Positions 28,565-37,790 of a stretch of DNA of 64,000 nucleotides are shown in pieces (the stretch's first letter is position 1; every line of letters starts with the position of its first letter). The stretch comes from G963668345 sp965206025 (lineage in GTDB: Bacteria > Acidobacteriota > Terriglobia > Bryobacterales > UBA6623): contig CBDBIU010000005.1 in assembly GCA_965206025.1 (NCBI GenBank), positions 682,001-746,000 on the forward strand, given 5' to 3'. The translations under genes were made by a program, and so were the position numbers. Below the pieces are notes generated by a model. That model ran no database searches. It had not been told where the DNA came from and worked only from the letters and a program-made list of their open reading frames with translations.

Positions 28565-29077
28565 TCAATCAAACAGCGACGCCAGAGCCAATTCGATGGC
28601 GGGATCTTCTGTGCCGAGGATTCCACCGGCAGCGGTCTGACTTCCCTGCCTGGCGTGGACGTAGCCTTGGCGCGTTCGTGGGTCAATGATCCAGACGTAG
28701 CCCACACCGAAGTCAAGATAGTCTTCGATCTTTTCCTGAGTGTCGCTCGTCCGATCGTCGCGGGAAAGAATCTCAACTACCAGGAACGGTGGCGTGCGAA
28801 AGACTTGCTCTTGCGGCTCCCGGCCAATATACACGCACACATCCGGTACTCGGAAACGGGTGCGCTTGACCTGAACACGCTGCTCGGGAAAACAGTAGGT
28901 TCCCAGGGCGGTTTCCTGGGCGACAAAGAAGGCGATCAGCTTTCTCTGCGTCCGGCTGTGGTCTTTTTCGCCCAAGTTTCGCTCCAAAACCCGGCCGTCG
29001 ACGTACTCGCGGTCGCCGTCGCTGAAGCTGGTGCGCAGATACTCTTCCACTGTGACTAGTGTGGACGCCGGCTGCAT
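28565..29077 (-). CDS. Uma2-family (DUF820) putative endonuclease
   Basis: This 170-residue PD-(D/E)xK-like protein carries REYVDGRVLERNLGEKDHS near residue 23, the core RVPDVCVYIGREPQ near 75, and PFLVVEILSRDDRTSD near 97, with the E-x-L motif. These are the family's conserved acidic and lysine-type positions. Members are abundant in cyanobacteria and Acidobacteria; their biological role is unclear. It converges with the symporter gene, 42 bases between stops. Confidence 0.88.
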   Translation of the reverse strand: MQPASTLVTVEEYLRTSFSDGDREYVDGRVLERNLGEKDHSRTQRKLIAFFVAQETALGTYCFPEQRVQVKRTRFRVPDVCVYIGREPQEQVFRTPPFLVVEILSRDDRTSDTQEKIEDYLDFGVGYVWIIDPRTRQGYVHARQGSQTAAGGILGTEDPAIELALASLFD

Positions 29078-29081
29078 GTTC

Positions 29082-29864
29082 CTATTGTACCGCTGAGCTT
29101 GCCGCTGCTCGATCTAACATGGGGCGGGATTTCATCTGTCGAAGCGCAGTGTTCATTTCGTTCCAACACATTTTCCAAAAGAGTCGAAACGCCATTCCGC
29201 CTTGTTTAAGCGTCTGACGGTGGCTTTTCCAGACGACCAAGCAAGTGCCGGAAAACAAGAAGCGTTGCAGAGCCTCGGTGAGTGCCAGGGTCCAGTCTTT
29301 CCGGTCCTTGCGGATCAGGGCCAAGTAATCGCACTGGAAGCGGACGTGCGCATCTTCGTCGCGTAATATCTGGTCGCACAAACGCCGCAGCACCGGCGAG
29401 CCGGTTGCCTCTCGTAAGGCGGCGTAGTAGACCTTGGCGATGATTTCCGCCGTGATCAGCACGCTGATCGAGATCTCGAGGCCGCCGCCGAGCTGGCGCA
29501 GGCGGCGGAAGACTCGGTCCGGCCAGGTGTGTCGGATGCACGGGATCGTGGCCATGTCCATGAACCGGCCCAGGTCGCGGGCGTGGCGTTGCTCTTCCTT
29601 GATGAAGAGCCGCATTGCCTCGGGGTAGTGAGGGTCGCGGGTCCGCTTGGCGAAAGTCTCGGCGGAGCGGAGCAGATGTCTGCCTTCGGAGCTTTCACCG
29701 AGCTGAAATTCTTGTATCGAAGATACAATGGCCCGCCGCTCGACCGGGGTGATTTCCGCTCCCCGCCCCCAGGGAATCGCAAGCAGGGAAGTGGTATTGG
29801 CGAGAAAGTAGTCGAGCCAATAGCGGGACAGGTCTTTCTTCGGCGGGTCCGGGGTAACCGGCAT
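29082..29864 (-). CDS. Ferritin-like superfamily protein with two ExxH motifs
   Basis: From the ATG at 29864 (AAGGAAG about seven bases upstream) the product is 260 residues, mostly helical. Two carboxylate-His motifs, FIKEEQRHARDLGRFM near residue 90 and ILRDEDAHVRFQCDY near 178, with an intervening glutamate in VLITAEIIAKVYY, suggest a four-helix-bundle diiron site. The fold is like ferritin-type oxidases or desaturase-like hydroxylases. I cannot assign a substrate. An alternative upstream start at 29903 lies within a 29-base duplicated sequence. It may be co-transcribed with the Uma2 gene, 4 bases away. Confidence 0.72.
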   Translation of the reverse strand: MPVTPDPPKKDLSRYWLDYFLANTTSLLAIPWGRGAEITPVERRAIVSSIQEFQLGESSEGRHLLRSAETFAKRTRDPHYPEAMRLFIKEEQRHARDLGRFMDMATIPCIRHTWPDRVFRRLRQLGGGLEISISVLITAEIIAKVYYAALREATGSPVLRRLCDQILRDEDAHVRFQCDYLALIRKDRKDWTLALTEALQRFLFSGTCLVVWKSHRQTLKQGGMAFRLFWKMCWNEMNTALRQMKSRPMLDRAAASSAVQ

Positions 29865-29870
29865 CGGGGT

Positions 29871-29899
29871 CTTCCTTCTTGATAGGCAGTTGCCGGAAT
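29871..29899. repeat. 29-base direct repeat, copy 1
   Basis: The sequence beginning CTTCCTTCTTGATAGGCAGT is identical at 30105-30133. It covers the ribosome binding site of the ferritin-like gene. Both copies are followed at different distances by CTCCCCC..GGGGAGAAAG.CTAA, so a larger segment was duplicated and then altered. Confidence 0.65.
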
Positions 29900-29903
29900 T
29901 CAT

Positions 29904-30307
29904 TACGAATCTCCCCCGTCCCCGAGGGGAGAAAGCCTAACCCGCATTGCTCACCACCTGACGGCCAAGCACTCGATCAGCCCGTCAAGCCGTAAGTGAC
30001 TGAAACACCAGGCGTTATGAGAAATTTGGTTTGTTTGGTAATTCTCTTGCTCGGTAGCCCCCACGGACGCGGACGCTGGAACAGCGCCAGGTCCGCGCTA
30101 CAAGCTTCCTTCTTGATAGGCAGTTGCCGGAATGCACGGGCGGCCTTGGCCGAACGACACGGGCAGAGGAGTCTCCCCCGCCTCCCAAGGGGAGAAAGTC
30201 TAAAGACGTTCTGAAGCCGGGCAGCGGTTACAAGAGATCGCGGCAGGACGGGGACAGTCGGCGGCTGTCCGACACAAGGGCGTCCAGTGACGGCTCGCGG
30301 GTCTTCC
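29904..30307. other. Intergenic region built of duplicated and repeat sequence
   Basis: It holds one end of the CTAGCCCG repeat family (29937-29966, CTAACCCGCATTGCTCACCA), a short A/T-richer stretch, then the second 29-base repeat (30105-30133) and a second copy of the CTCCCCC..GGGGAGAAAG motif near 30172-30203. No gene was recognised. Confidence 0.55.
30105..30133. repeat. 29-base direct repeat, copy 2
   Basis: This copy is identical to 29871-29899. It has no gene start attached, so it is a displaced duplicate of the ferritin-like gene leader. Confidence 0.65.
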
Positions 30308-31684
30308 CTATCCGCCCGGCGACTCCGGCTCCCGGGCGTTACTCCCGCCGGGCGGCAGCGCCGCCGCCGCGCCGTCGGCCATCTCCAAGCTTTCGATCTT
30401 GTCGAAACGGCTGGTGATCTTGCCGGCCGAAATATGCACTTGCTCCACGTCACGATGGGCTTGATCCATGTGTTGGGCAAGGTTGTCGAGGCGATCTCGG
30501 AAGCGCCGGAAGTCCACACCGAGCTTGCCCAGGTGTTCCTGGATGATGTTCACCTGCTCGCGCGTGGCCGCGTCCTTAAGAACAGCCGCCGTGGTGGTAA
30601 GGATCGCCCAGAGAGTTGTCGGGGAAGCCATTAATACTCGTGCTCGGTGGGCCCTCTCGACGAGATCAGGGTAGCCGGCGTGGATTTCGGCAAACACGGC
30701 CTCGGCGGGCACGAACATGAGGGCGGCATCGGCGGTTTCGCCCGGAATGATGTACTTGGCGGCGATATCGTCGATGTGGGCGGTGACATCTTTGGCGAAT
30801 GTTTTTCTCGCCGCCTCGCGCTCCGTCTGCGGCAGGCCGGTGTCGGTCATTCGGCGAAAGTTTTCCAGCGGAAATTTAGAGTCAATCGGCATATGCCCGC
30901 TGGGCTCGGGGAGAAAGAGCATGCAGTCGACGATCTTGTCGTTCGACAGCTTGTGCTGCATGCGGTAGCCACGCTCGGGCAAAACGTTGCGGATCAGCCC
31001 GTGAAGCTGAACTTCGCCGAACGTCCCGCGCGAGGTTCGGTCCGCCAAGATCTCCTGCAGGCTGACGACGCTGCTCGAAAGTTCGGTGATATTCTTCTGC
31101 GCCTGGTCGATCAAGGCCAGCCTCTTTTGAACCTCGCCGAACGTGGCCGCAGTCTTTTCGAAACCGTCGGAAAGGCGCTTGTCGACGAGCCCACCGATTT
31201 CAAGAAGGCGCTTGTCGGTCGATTCGGTCAGACCCGCCATGCGGCGGCCCATCTCCTCGTTGTTTCGCGTCAGTGCCTTGGCCACTTGCTCTTGGACCCG
31301 ATCGACGCCGCTTTGGAGAGTTTCTTGCAAAGTCTTGAAATGTTCCCCATGCCGCTCCTCGAGGCCCCGCCGCAGTTCCCCGAAGCGACCCGAGAGGTCT
31401 TCCCGTAATTGATGAATGGCCCGTTGGTGGCCGTCGCGGGCCTCGCTCAGTTGCTCCCGAACGTCTTGGTCCAAGCGGCGGATGATGTCTTCGTTGGCCC
31501 GCGCTTGGCTGCCGAGTTGCGCGGCCAGAGATTCGGCGCGTTTGCCTTGCTCATCAAGACGTGCGTCGAGACGGGCAAAAGAGCTTTCCGCCGAACGCTG
31601 ACGCGTCAGTAGGTGGAAAAGGAGAGCGCCTACGACGAGCAGCGGGATGAGCACAACGGCAATGATCGTCAGCTCGGTCATCAT
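30308..31684 (-). CDS. rmuC: DNA recombination protein RmuC homologue
   Basis: From the ATG at 31684 the product is 458 residues. An N-terminal membrane anchor (TIIAVVLIPLLVVGALLF) is followed by a long coiled coil (about residues 30-190). The RmuC core then carries GTFGEVQLHGLIRNVLPERG, CMLFLPEPSGHMPIDSKFPL, YIIPGETADAALMFVPAEAV and RVLMASPTTLWAIL. Family members limit sequence inversions and are thought to have a nuclease-like fold. The start could also lie at 31714, but the hydrophobic anchor then begins later than usual. Confidence 0.93.
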   Translation of the reverse strand: MMTELTIIAVVLIPLLVVGALLFHLLTRQRSAESSFARLDARLDEQGKRAESLAAQLGSQARANEDIIRRLDQDVREQLSEARDGHQRAIHQLREDLSGRFGELRRGLEERHGEHFKTLQETLQSGVDRVQEQVAKALTRNNEEMGRRMAGLTESTDKRLLEIGGLVDKRLSDGFEKTAATFGEVQKRLALIDQAQKNITELSSSVVSLQEILADRTSRGTFGEVQLHGLIRNVLPERGYRMQHKLSNDKIVDCMLFLPEPSGHMPIDSKFPLENFRRMTDTGLPQTEREAARKTFAKDVTAHIDDIAAKYIIPGETADAALMFVPAEAVFAEIHAGYPDLVERAHRARVLMASPTTLWAILTTTAAVLKDAATREQVNIIQEHLGKLGVDFRRFRDRLDNLAQHMDQAHRDVEQVHISAGKITSRFDKIESLEMADGAAAALPPGGSNAREPESPGG

Positions 31685-31825
31685 GGCGCCGCAGGGTGGT
31701 CCCAACGTTACCACGAATGGAGACGCCGCACGAGAAAATGCGGGCGCGCCGCATCAGAATCTGTCGAGGCGCGCCCCAACCCCGGGAGCGGCGGGAAGGC
31801 CGCGCGACCGGCCCCTCGCGGGCCT

Positions 31826-33271
31826 TCAGTCCTCGAACAGACTGAGACTCGGTTCCAGACGCCTCAGCAGAAATTCGCGACCATGAAGCAACTCGGCAAA
31901 CGCCTCGATTTCCACTGGTGGGCTGATGACGTGACCTTGCACTTCGTCGCAGTTCCGGCCTTGGAGGAACTTCAACTGTTCCGGCGTCTCGACTCCTTCG
32001 ACAATCACCTTCAGCTCCAGGCTATGGGCCAGCAAGATCAGCCCCGTGGTGATCGCCGCGTCACCTTCGTTGGTGGTGATTTCGCGTACGAAGCATTCGT
32101 CGATCTTCAAGGCGCTGATCGGGAAACGGCGAAGGTGCATCATCGAGGAGTAGCCGGTTCCGAAATCATCGAGCGAAATCTTGACGCCCTTGGTGTAAAG
32201 CTTGACGAGCGGCTTGATCGTTTCGTCGGCGTTGTCTATAAGCGAGTTTTCGGTCAGCTCCAGCTGAAGCAGCCGGGGGTCGAGTCCGGTGTCGGCCAAC
32301 ACTTCCGAGACGACGTCGAAAAAGTTGGGTTCCCGCAGTTGGCGAGGCGAAACATTCACACACACGCGAACGGGAGGAAAGCCCTGATTCTGCCAGTCCT
32401 TGACCTGTTGGCAGGCCGCCCTCAATATCCACTCACTGATCGGAATAATTACCCCCGTCTCTTCCGCCACGGGAATGAATTCATTGGGACGCAGCAGTCC
32501 TCTGTCGGGGTGCTGCCAGCGCAACAGCGCCTCGCAGCCGGTAATCAAGCCCGAGGCCACCGACACAATCGGCTGGTAGTGAACGCGGAACTCATTGCGT
32601 TCAAGACCGCGCCGCAGAGACGTTTCCAAATGCAGCAGCTCACCGTCGCCGGTCTGCTCGCCATGGTCGAAGATCTCATAACGGTCTTTGCCGAGGGCTT
32701 TCGCGCGATACATGGCCGAGTCGGCGCCGCGCAAGAGATCTTCCGCCTTCTGATGCCCGTCAGAGCTCAGCGCGATACCGATGCTGGCGGCGGTGAAAAC
32801 TTCCCGATCGCCAACCGTAAAGGGCTGCGACAACTCCAACTGGATGCGGTCGGCGATGCGCGTGGCTTCCTTCTCGTCTCGGAGACTCTCGAGCAAAATG
32901 GCGAACTCATCGCCGCCGAGGCGGGCGATCGTATCGCTGGGACGCACGCAGGTTTTGAGCCTCCGCGCCACTGAAATCAGCAGTTGATCGCCTCCGGGAT
33001 GGCCCAAGCTATCATTGACGACCTTGAAGCGGTCCAAATCAAGAAACAGCAGAGCGAACAGCTCGGCGTCATTTTGTCGAGCCTTGCGGCTGGCGTTCTC
33101 GAGCCGGTCCATGAAGTACGTGCGATTCGCCAGACCGGTCAGCGGGTCATTAAAGGCCGCTTGCAGAAGCCTCCTTTCGGCCTGTTTGCGGGAGGTAATG
33201 TCGGTCTGGGCTCCGACCATGCGCACAGCCCGCCCTTCCTCGTCCCGAACCGCCAGACCTCGGTTCAGCAT
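31826..33271 (-). pseudogene. CHASE-PAS-PAS-GGDEF-EAL c-di-GMP protein, 3' part (split by MITE B)
   Basis: These 481 codons hold the end of the second PAS domain (VGAQTDITSRKQAERRL), a GGDEF domain with RLGGDEFAILLESL, and an EAL domain with CEALLRWQHPD, VNVSPRQLREPNFF, ELTENSLI and DDFGTGYSSMMHL. Both catalytic signatures look intact. The 456-bp MITE separates this from the 5' part. Joining 33736 to 33271 restores one frame of 1096 residues. This half could be expressed only from a start inside the MITE or reinitiation. Confidence 0.92.
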
Positions 33272-33279
33272 CCAGCAAT

Positions 33280-33735
33280 GGCTCTTCTGGGATTTTAGTG
33301 GCTGGCGGCGGTGAGTGACGGATCCCTCGCCACTGTGAGGCCGACCTCCCGGAGCCTGCTTCGGTGCCATTCAAGGGCTTCGTGACAACTCTACGGCCCC
33401 CAAGGCCGGGCGGCGACTGCGTTGGCCAAAAAGAATTACTGATAAACAAAGGGTTACGAGTAGAGCAAGGCTGCTGGCAGGTAGTCGTACAGTCTCCCGA
33501 AGGCTGTGAAATGCAGATCCACAACTGTCATCCAGTGGCCACACTCAAAGAGATAACTCCCTGTTTATCAGTGTCTTATTCCCTTTACGAGTTGCCCACG
33601 ACCGGACTGGCGTGTAGGGTATTTGGGGATTTCTTGGCCGCCTTTTGGGCTCCGATGTGACTGCGGGCGACGTCGGGTCGGCAGGATGGAGGAGCCGGCT
33701 ACCCGTTGGCCACCCACTAAAAACCCGGAAGAGCC
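33280..33735 (-). mobile_element. 456-bp ISL3-type MITE, copy B
   Basis: It is inserted inside the CHASE-PAS-GGDEF-EAL gene, in reverse orientation to the other copies. Ends are GGCTCTTCTGGGATTTTAG and AAAACCCGGAAGAGCC. Perfect eight-base duplications CCAGCAAT lie at 33272-33279 and 33736-33743. Length is 456 bp, as in the other three. Confidence 0.93.
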
Positions 33736-35580
33736 CCAGCAATAACTGCCGTCGGAGTGTAGCATCCGAAACTCAGCTTCGAAATGCGGAGACTGCCCCT
33801 CCAAATGTTTGGCCACTCGGGCTTGCAGCGCGCTGCGATCGTCCAGGTGCACGCGATCGAACCAGTTCTCGGGAAGATTTCCGATCTCGTCATCCGCGAA
33901 TCCGAGCATGGCCTTCCAGCGGGCGGAAAAAACGATCTGGTTCTTCTCCAAATCCCAGTCCCACAGTCCATCGTTGGCGGCGCGCGCGGTCAGCTCGTAC
34001 CGTTCCTGACTCTGCTTCAGCGCCGCGTCGGCGCGGCAACTCGCCGACATGTCGCTGACAATCGCGGTAGCCATCCGCTGATCGTCGGCGCCGCTGACGG
34101 CAAGGATAAGGTCAACGGGAAACTGCATCCCATCCTTGCGCCGACCGACCTGGCGTGAGCGAAGGGATCCCGGGGATTCACCATCGCCCCCATTCGCTTC
34201 CGGCATCAGATCCCCCGACGAATTCTCAAAACACGAGGGCAAGAACGTCGCGATCGGGTAGTCAACAGCTTCCTCCGCCCGGTAGCCAAATATCGTCTCT
34301 GCTCCCGGACTGAAACGCTCGACAATCCCCCTACGGTCGAAAGTGATGATGCCGCCGGGGAAATAATCGAGGAGCGCTTTGCTGAGCCGTTCATCCGCGC
34401 GCAGCCGCCGACCGCTTGCCGCCGCGCGCAGGCGCGCCCTCGAACGGCCCGTCTCGAGGTTCCATACCACTCCGAATAACAGCACGCTCGCGGCAATGCC
34501 GCCCAGTAAAATCCGTAGCGATCGTCGCGAATATCCAGCGATGCCCGAGGCAGGACGTGAGCCGAATACCAGGGTCCAAGTCCGCCCCCCGACCTCGACC
34601 GGGATTATCCGCTGGAACCGCGTGTGAGTTCCGGAACCGCTCGAAACGTGCTGCCCGCGATGATCGTAAAGTAGCGCTGCCGGTTTGAGGTCACGACCAT
34701 CGAATACCTGGAAGTCGAGTTGGGTCGCGTGCGCAGCCACCTCTTTCATCAGCGCCTTGCCGCGAACAAACGCGCCCAGCCAGCCTCGAACTAAAGACCG
34801 GCGCCGTTCGACCGTCTGTGGGGGCTCGTCTCCACGGAAAATCGGGAACAACGCCAGCAATCCCGGCTCCTGGGTTTCCTTGTCCCCCTTCCGCCCGGGT
34901 ACCGGCACGATCGTCATCGCGGCGGAATCGCGCGCTTGCTCAGCCGCCCGGCGCACGTCTCCCCACGACGCGACCGACGACGTCAGAGGCCGCCAACTCC
35001 TCCGGCGCAACGAAGTGAGTCGAACCGGAAAGCCCGCGCTTCGCGCCTCGTTCGGCGATCGCGAATCGGACCCCAAGCTGCTGGGGGCAAAGCGCGACTC
35101 GCCGCCTCCCCCTTGGCTGCCCGGCAGGTACTCCAAGAACGCGATATCAGCGAACGCGGGAGCCAGCTTGCCAAAATTGAATCGCCCGATGAAATCTACC
35201 CATCTGTTCGGCTGCGTCTCACCAAAGGCGCGGAAAGTGATTCCCAAGCCCCGCAGGGTGTCGCTGTAGCGATCGACTCGGTCCAGTAAAGCGGTCTGGG
35301 TGCCCGCAACCTCTAGTTCAAACCGCGCGCGGTCATTGTCCGCCGTCTGTTCTTTTGCCGCGTACCAGGTCAGCCCCGTGCATAGCAGAGCTGCCGCCAG
35401 CACCAACCAGGAAAATACAGGATCACCCGCGTGAGACTCGCCGCCCTCGGGATCGCTGCCCCGACTTTCCGCTAGAGTACGCCGAGCGACACGCAGTGGT
35501 TCGCCCAGCAGCCGGAGATAACCCCTCCAGAGGCTACGGAACGAGCCAGACCCTCGTCTTCGCGCCTTTTGCAAACCCAC
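33736..35580 (-). pseudogene. CHASE-PAS-PAS-GGDEF-EAL c-di-GMP protein, 5' part (split by MITE B)
   Basis: The 615 codons encode a cytoplasmic lead, transmembrane helix 1 (SWLVLAAALLCTGLTWYAA near residue 58), a periplasmic CHASE domain to about residue 330, and transmembrane helix 2 (LLGGIAASVLLFGVVWNL). A PAS domain (about 395-510; FPGGIITFDRRGIVERFSPG) and most of a second PAS (about 525-615; ANDGLWDWDLEKNQIVFSA) follow. The frame enters the MITE at HSDGSYCW and continues for about 55 unrelated residues to a stop. The intact protein would sense a periplasmic ligand and control c-di-GMP. Confidence 0.92.
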
Positions 35581-35679
35581 AAAAACCCACGCCTTCTTGC
35601 GAAGGCCGACATACGCTGTGTAGCGCTTACCTCATACTACCGTTGCTTCCGGTTGGTTAAGCCGCTACATAGTACTAAG

Positions 35680-37343
35680 CCCCGATTTTCGATTTGAGTT
35701 TGACATTCCGACTTTGCGGTGGCGTTCAGCGTCTTTATTCATAGGGGCTAGAGCCCGATGAGGACGCCAGGGAGGCCAACACCCAATGGGTGAAAAAGAA
35801 ACAAAGCCGTTCCAGCTAACTTTCAATGGACTTCTCAAAGTCGATTTCCAAGGATCGCACGTCACTTCCGACGGTGGCTTGATTTTGGTTCGCGAACTGG
35901 ACGAACGGCTCGGGTTCGGAGAACTGATTGACGAGCATGTCAGCGACTCCCGGCAAGGCACAAACAAGCAGTTCACGCTCGCTGATCTGTTGCGGCAGTC
36001 GGTCTACAGCCGCTTGGCGGGCTACGAGGACCTCAACGACGCCGCGCGGGTTTCGATCGATCCGACGTTTCGGCTGATCGGTTCGCAGAAAATCTGGGAT
36101 CGCGGTGCGGCCTTGACCTCGACGCTCCACAGCTTCGAGACGGAGATGCTGGCGAGCGAAGAGAACCTGCTGGGGTTGATGGCGTTGAACCGGGAGCTGC
36201 TCGCCCAAGCCGAGACCCAAGACAACTCCGAGCGGGTTGTTCTGGACATGGACTCGACGGAAAGCCCCGTCCACGGCCAACAGGAAGGCAGCGCCTACAA
36301 CGGCCATTTCGAGTCCGTCTGCTACCACCCGCTGTTGCTGTTCAACAGTCACGGCGACTGTCTGGCGGCCAAGCTCCGTCCGGGCAATGTGCACAGCGCT
36401 GAGGACTGGGATGAACTGCTCCTGCCCGAGATCGAACGTCAGCAGAACCATGGCAAAGAGGTTGCCTTCCGGGGGGATGCAGCCTTTGCCAAGCCAGAGA
36501 TTTACGAGGCTTCGGAGGAGCGTGGCGTGAAGTATGCCATCCGCCTTCCGGCGAACGAGAACCTGCGGCGTGAAGTTGCCGAGCTGTTGGTGCGGCCGGT
36601 GGGAAGACCCACTCGGAAGCCTTTGGTGCGCTACAGGAGCTTTCTCTACCGGGCAGCGAGCTGGAGCAAGGCCCGAAGGGTCGTGGCCAAGGTGGAGCAT
36701 CACGCTGGGGAGCTGTTTCCACGGGACAACTTCATCGTCACCAACCTGACTCTGCCGAGCCGCTCCGTGGTGCGCTTCTACAACAAGCGCGGGACGGCCG
36801 AGCAGTGGATTAAAGAAGGCAAGCAGGCGACGCATTGGACCAGGCTGTCGTGCCATCGCTTCCGGGCGAACGAAGTGCGCTTGCAGTTGAGTGTGCTGGC
36901 CTACAACCTGGGCAACCTGTGGCGGCGGCTGGGACTGCCACCAAGGATCAAGAGCTGGTCGCTGACGAGCTTGCAACACAGGTTGATGAAGACCGGCGGT
37001 CGGCTGGTCAAGCACGCGCGGTATTACTGGCTGCTGCTGGCCGAAGGACATTTGAACCGCAGGCTGTTCGGCGACATGCTGCACAGGATCTGGGCGCTGC
37101 CGCTGCCAAGCGGGTAGCGTTGACCGGGCGAGGATCAACAGTTTTCGGCTCCAAAAGGTTTCGCAAGGAGCAGTGTCGGCCGGAGCGCCGTTCAGTCCGC
37201 TCAATCAACGTCTGTGAGCGGATGGACGAGCCCTGGCGCCTACCGGTGGAGGTCATGTGCAGGGTTCAGCGCGAAAAGACGTGGTATGCGGGGCAGCGCG
37301 GGTGTATACTTTCACCGTGCCAGGGCCAAAATGGAAATCCTGG
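35680..37343 (+). mobile_element. IS1380-family insertion sequence, copy III (solo)
   Basis: This 1664-bp element has ends CCCCGATTTTCGATTTGAG and, inverted, CCAGGATTTCCATTTTGGCC. Five-base target duplications CTAAG lie at 35675-35679 and 37344-37348. It has the same length as copy I and an identical transposase, and sits 100 bases upstream of the CHASE-PAS-GGDEF-EAL start. Confidence 0.94.
35786..37117 (+). CDS. IS1380 family transposase (copy III)
   Basis: This 443-residue transposase is identical over its full length to the copy I product at 20538-21869. The frame is intact, with DMDSTESPVHG, FRGDAAFAKPEIYEASEER and KRGTAEQWIKEGK as likely catalytic segments. Identity between copies 15 kb apart implies recent transposition or gene conversion. 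Confidence 0.94.
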   Translation: MGEKETKPFQLTFNGLLKVDFQGSHVTSDGGLILVRELDERLGFGELIDEHVSDSRQGTNKQFTLADLLRQSVYSRLAGYEDLNDAARVSIDPTFRLIGSQKIWDRGAALTSTLHSFETEMLASEENLLGLMALNRELLAQAETQDNSERVVLDMDSTESPVHGQQEGSAYNGHFESVCYHPLLLFNSHGDCLAAKLRPGNVHSAEDWDELLLPEIERQQNHGKEVAFRGDAAFAKPEIYEASEERGVKYAIRLPANENLRREVAELLVRPVGRPTRKPLVRYRSFLYRAASWSKARRVVAKVEHHAGELFPRDNFIVTNLTLPSRSVVRFYNKRGTAEQWIKEGKQATHWTRLSCHRFRANEVRLQLSVLAYNLGNLWRRLGLPPRIKSWSLTSLQHRLMKTGGRLVKHARYYWLLLAEGHLNRRLFGDMLHRIWALPLPSG

Positions 37344-37790
37344 CTAAGATACTATGAAACATAACTGCTTGTACAAAGAAAGTACTACAAAAATAAAATC
37401 TTCGCCCCATGCATTTTCGCCGAGAGCGATTTACCCTGACCCCCTTACCCACAGCCTGTGCTAACTTCCATAAGTCGCTTATTCAAAAAAGGCCTTTCCC
37501 GAAGCATCATGCGGCTGGCTGTCTGCCCGGGAAGTGCTTTGTTCACAAAGCCTTCCGAGCCGCGGGCGCAGGGATCTCCGACCGTCAGGTGGTGGGAAAA
37601 GCGGGCTAAGCTCCGAAAACTCAAGTTCGGGCCAAACCGCGGCGGGAAGCGCAACGGCTCGTAGGAGGGTGGAAACGGGCCTCCCTGGACGGATTTGCGG
37701 GCAGCACGTGGAAAACGAGGAAAACCAAAACCAGGTTTCCCCTCCCTGGACGGATTTGCGGGCAGCACGTCCCTGGGCGCAACAGCGGCG
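37344..37790. other. Intergenic region with several short repeats
   Basis: Just after IS1380 copy III lies an unusually A/T-rich stretch (37349-37420). A fragment of the CTAGCCCG repeat family follows at 37581-37607 (CCGTCAGGTGGTGGGAAAAG, then CGGGCTA). A 29-base direct repeat beginning CTCCCTGGACGGATTTGCGG at about 37682 recurs at about 37743, and the two copies bracket the 33-base repeat that also occurs at 26913. No gene was recognised. Confidence 0.55.
37710..37742. repeat. 33-base repeat shared with 26913-26945
   Basis: It is identical to the copy at 26913 and bracketed by 29-base direct repeats (about 37682-37710 and 37743-37771). This looks like an insertion with a long target duplication, or a slippage product. 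Confidence 0.6.
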
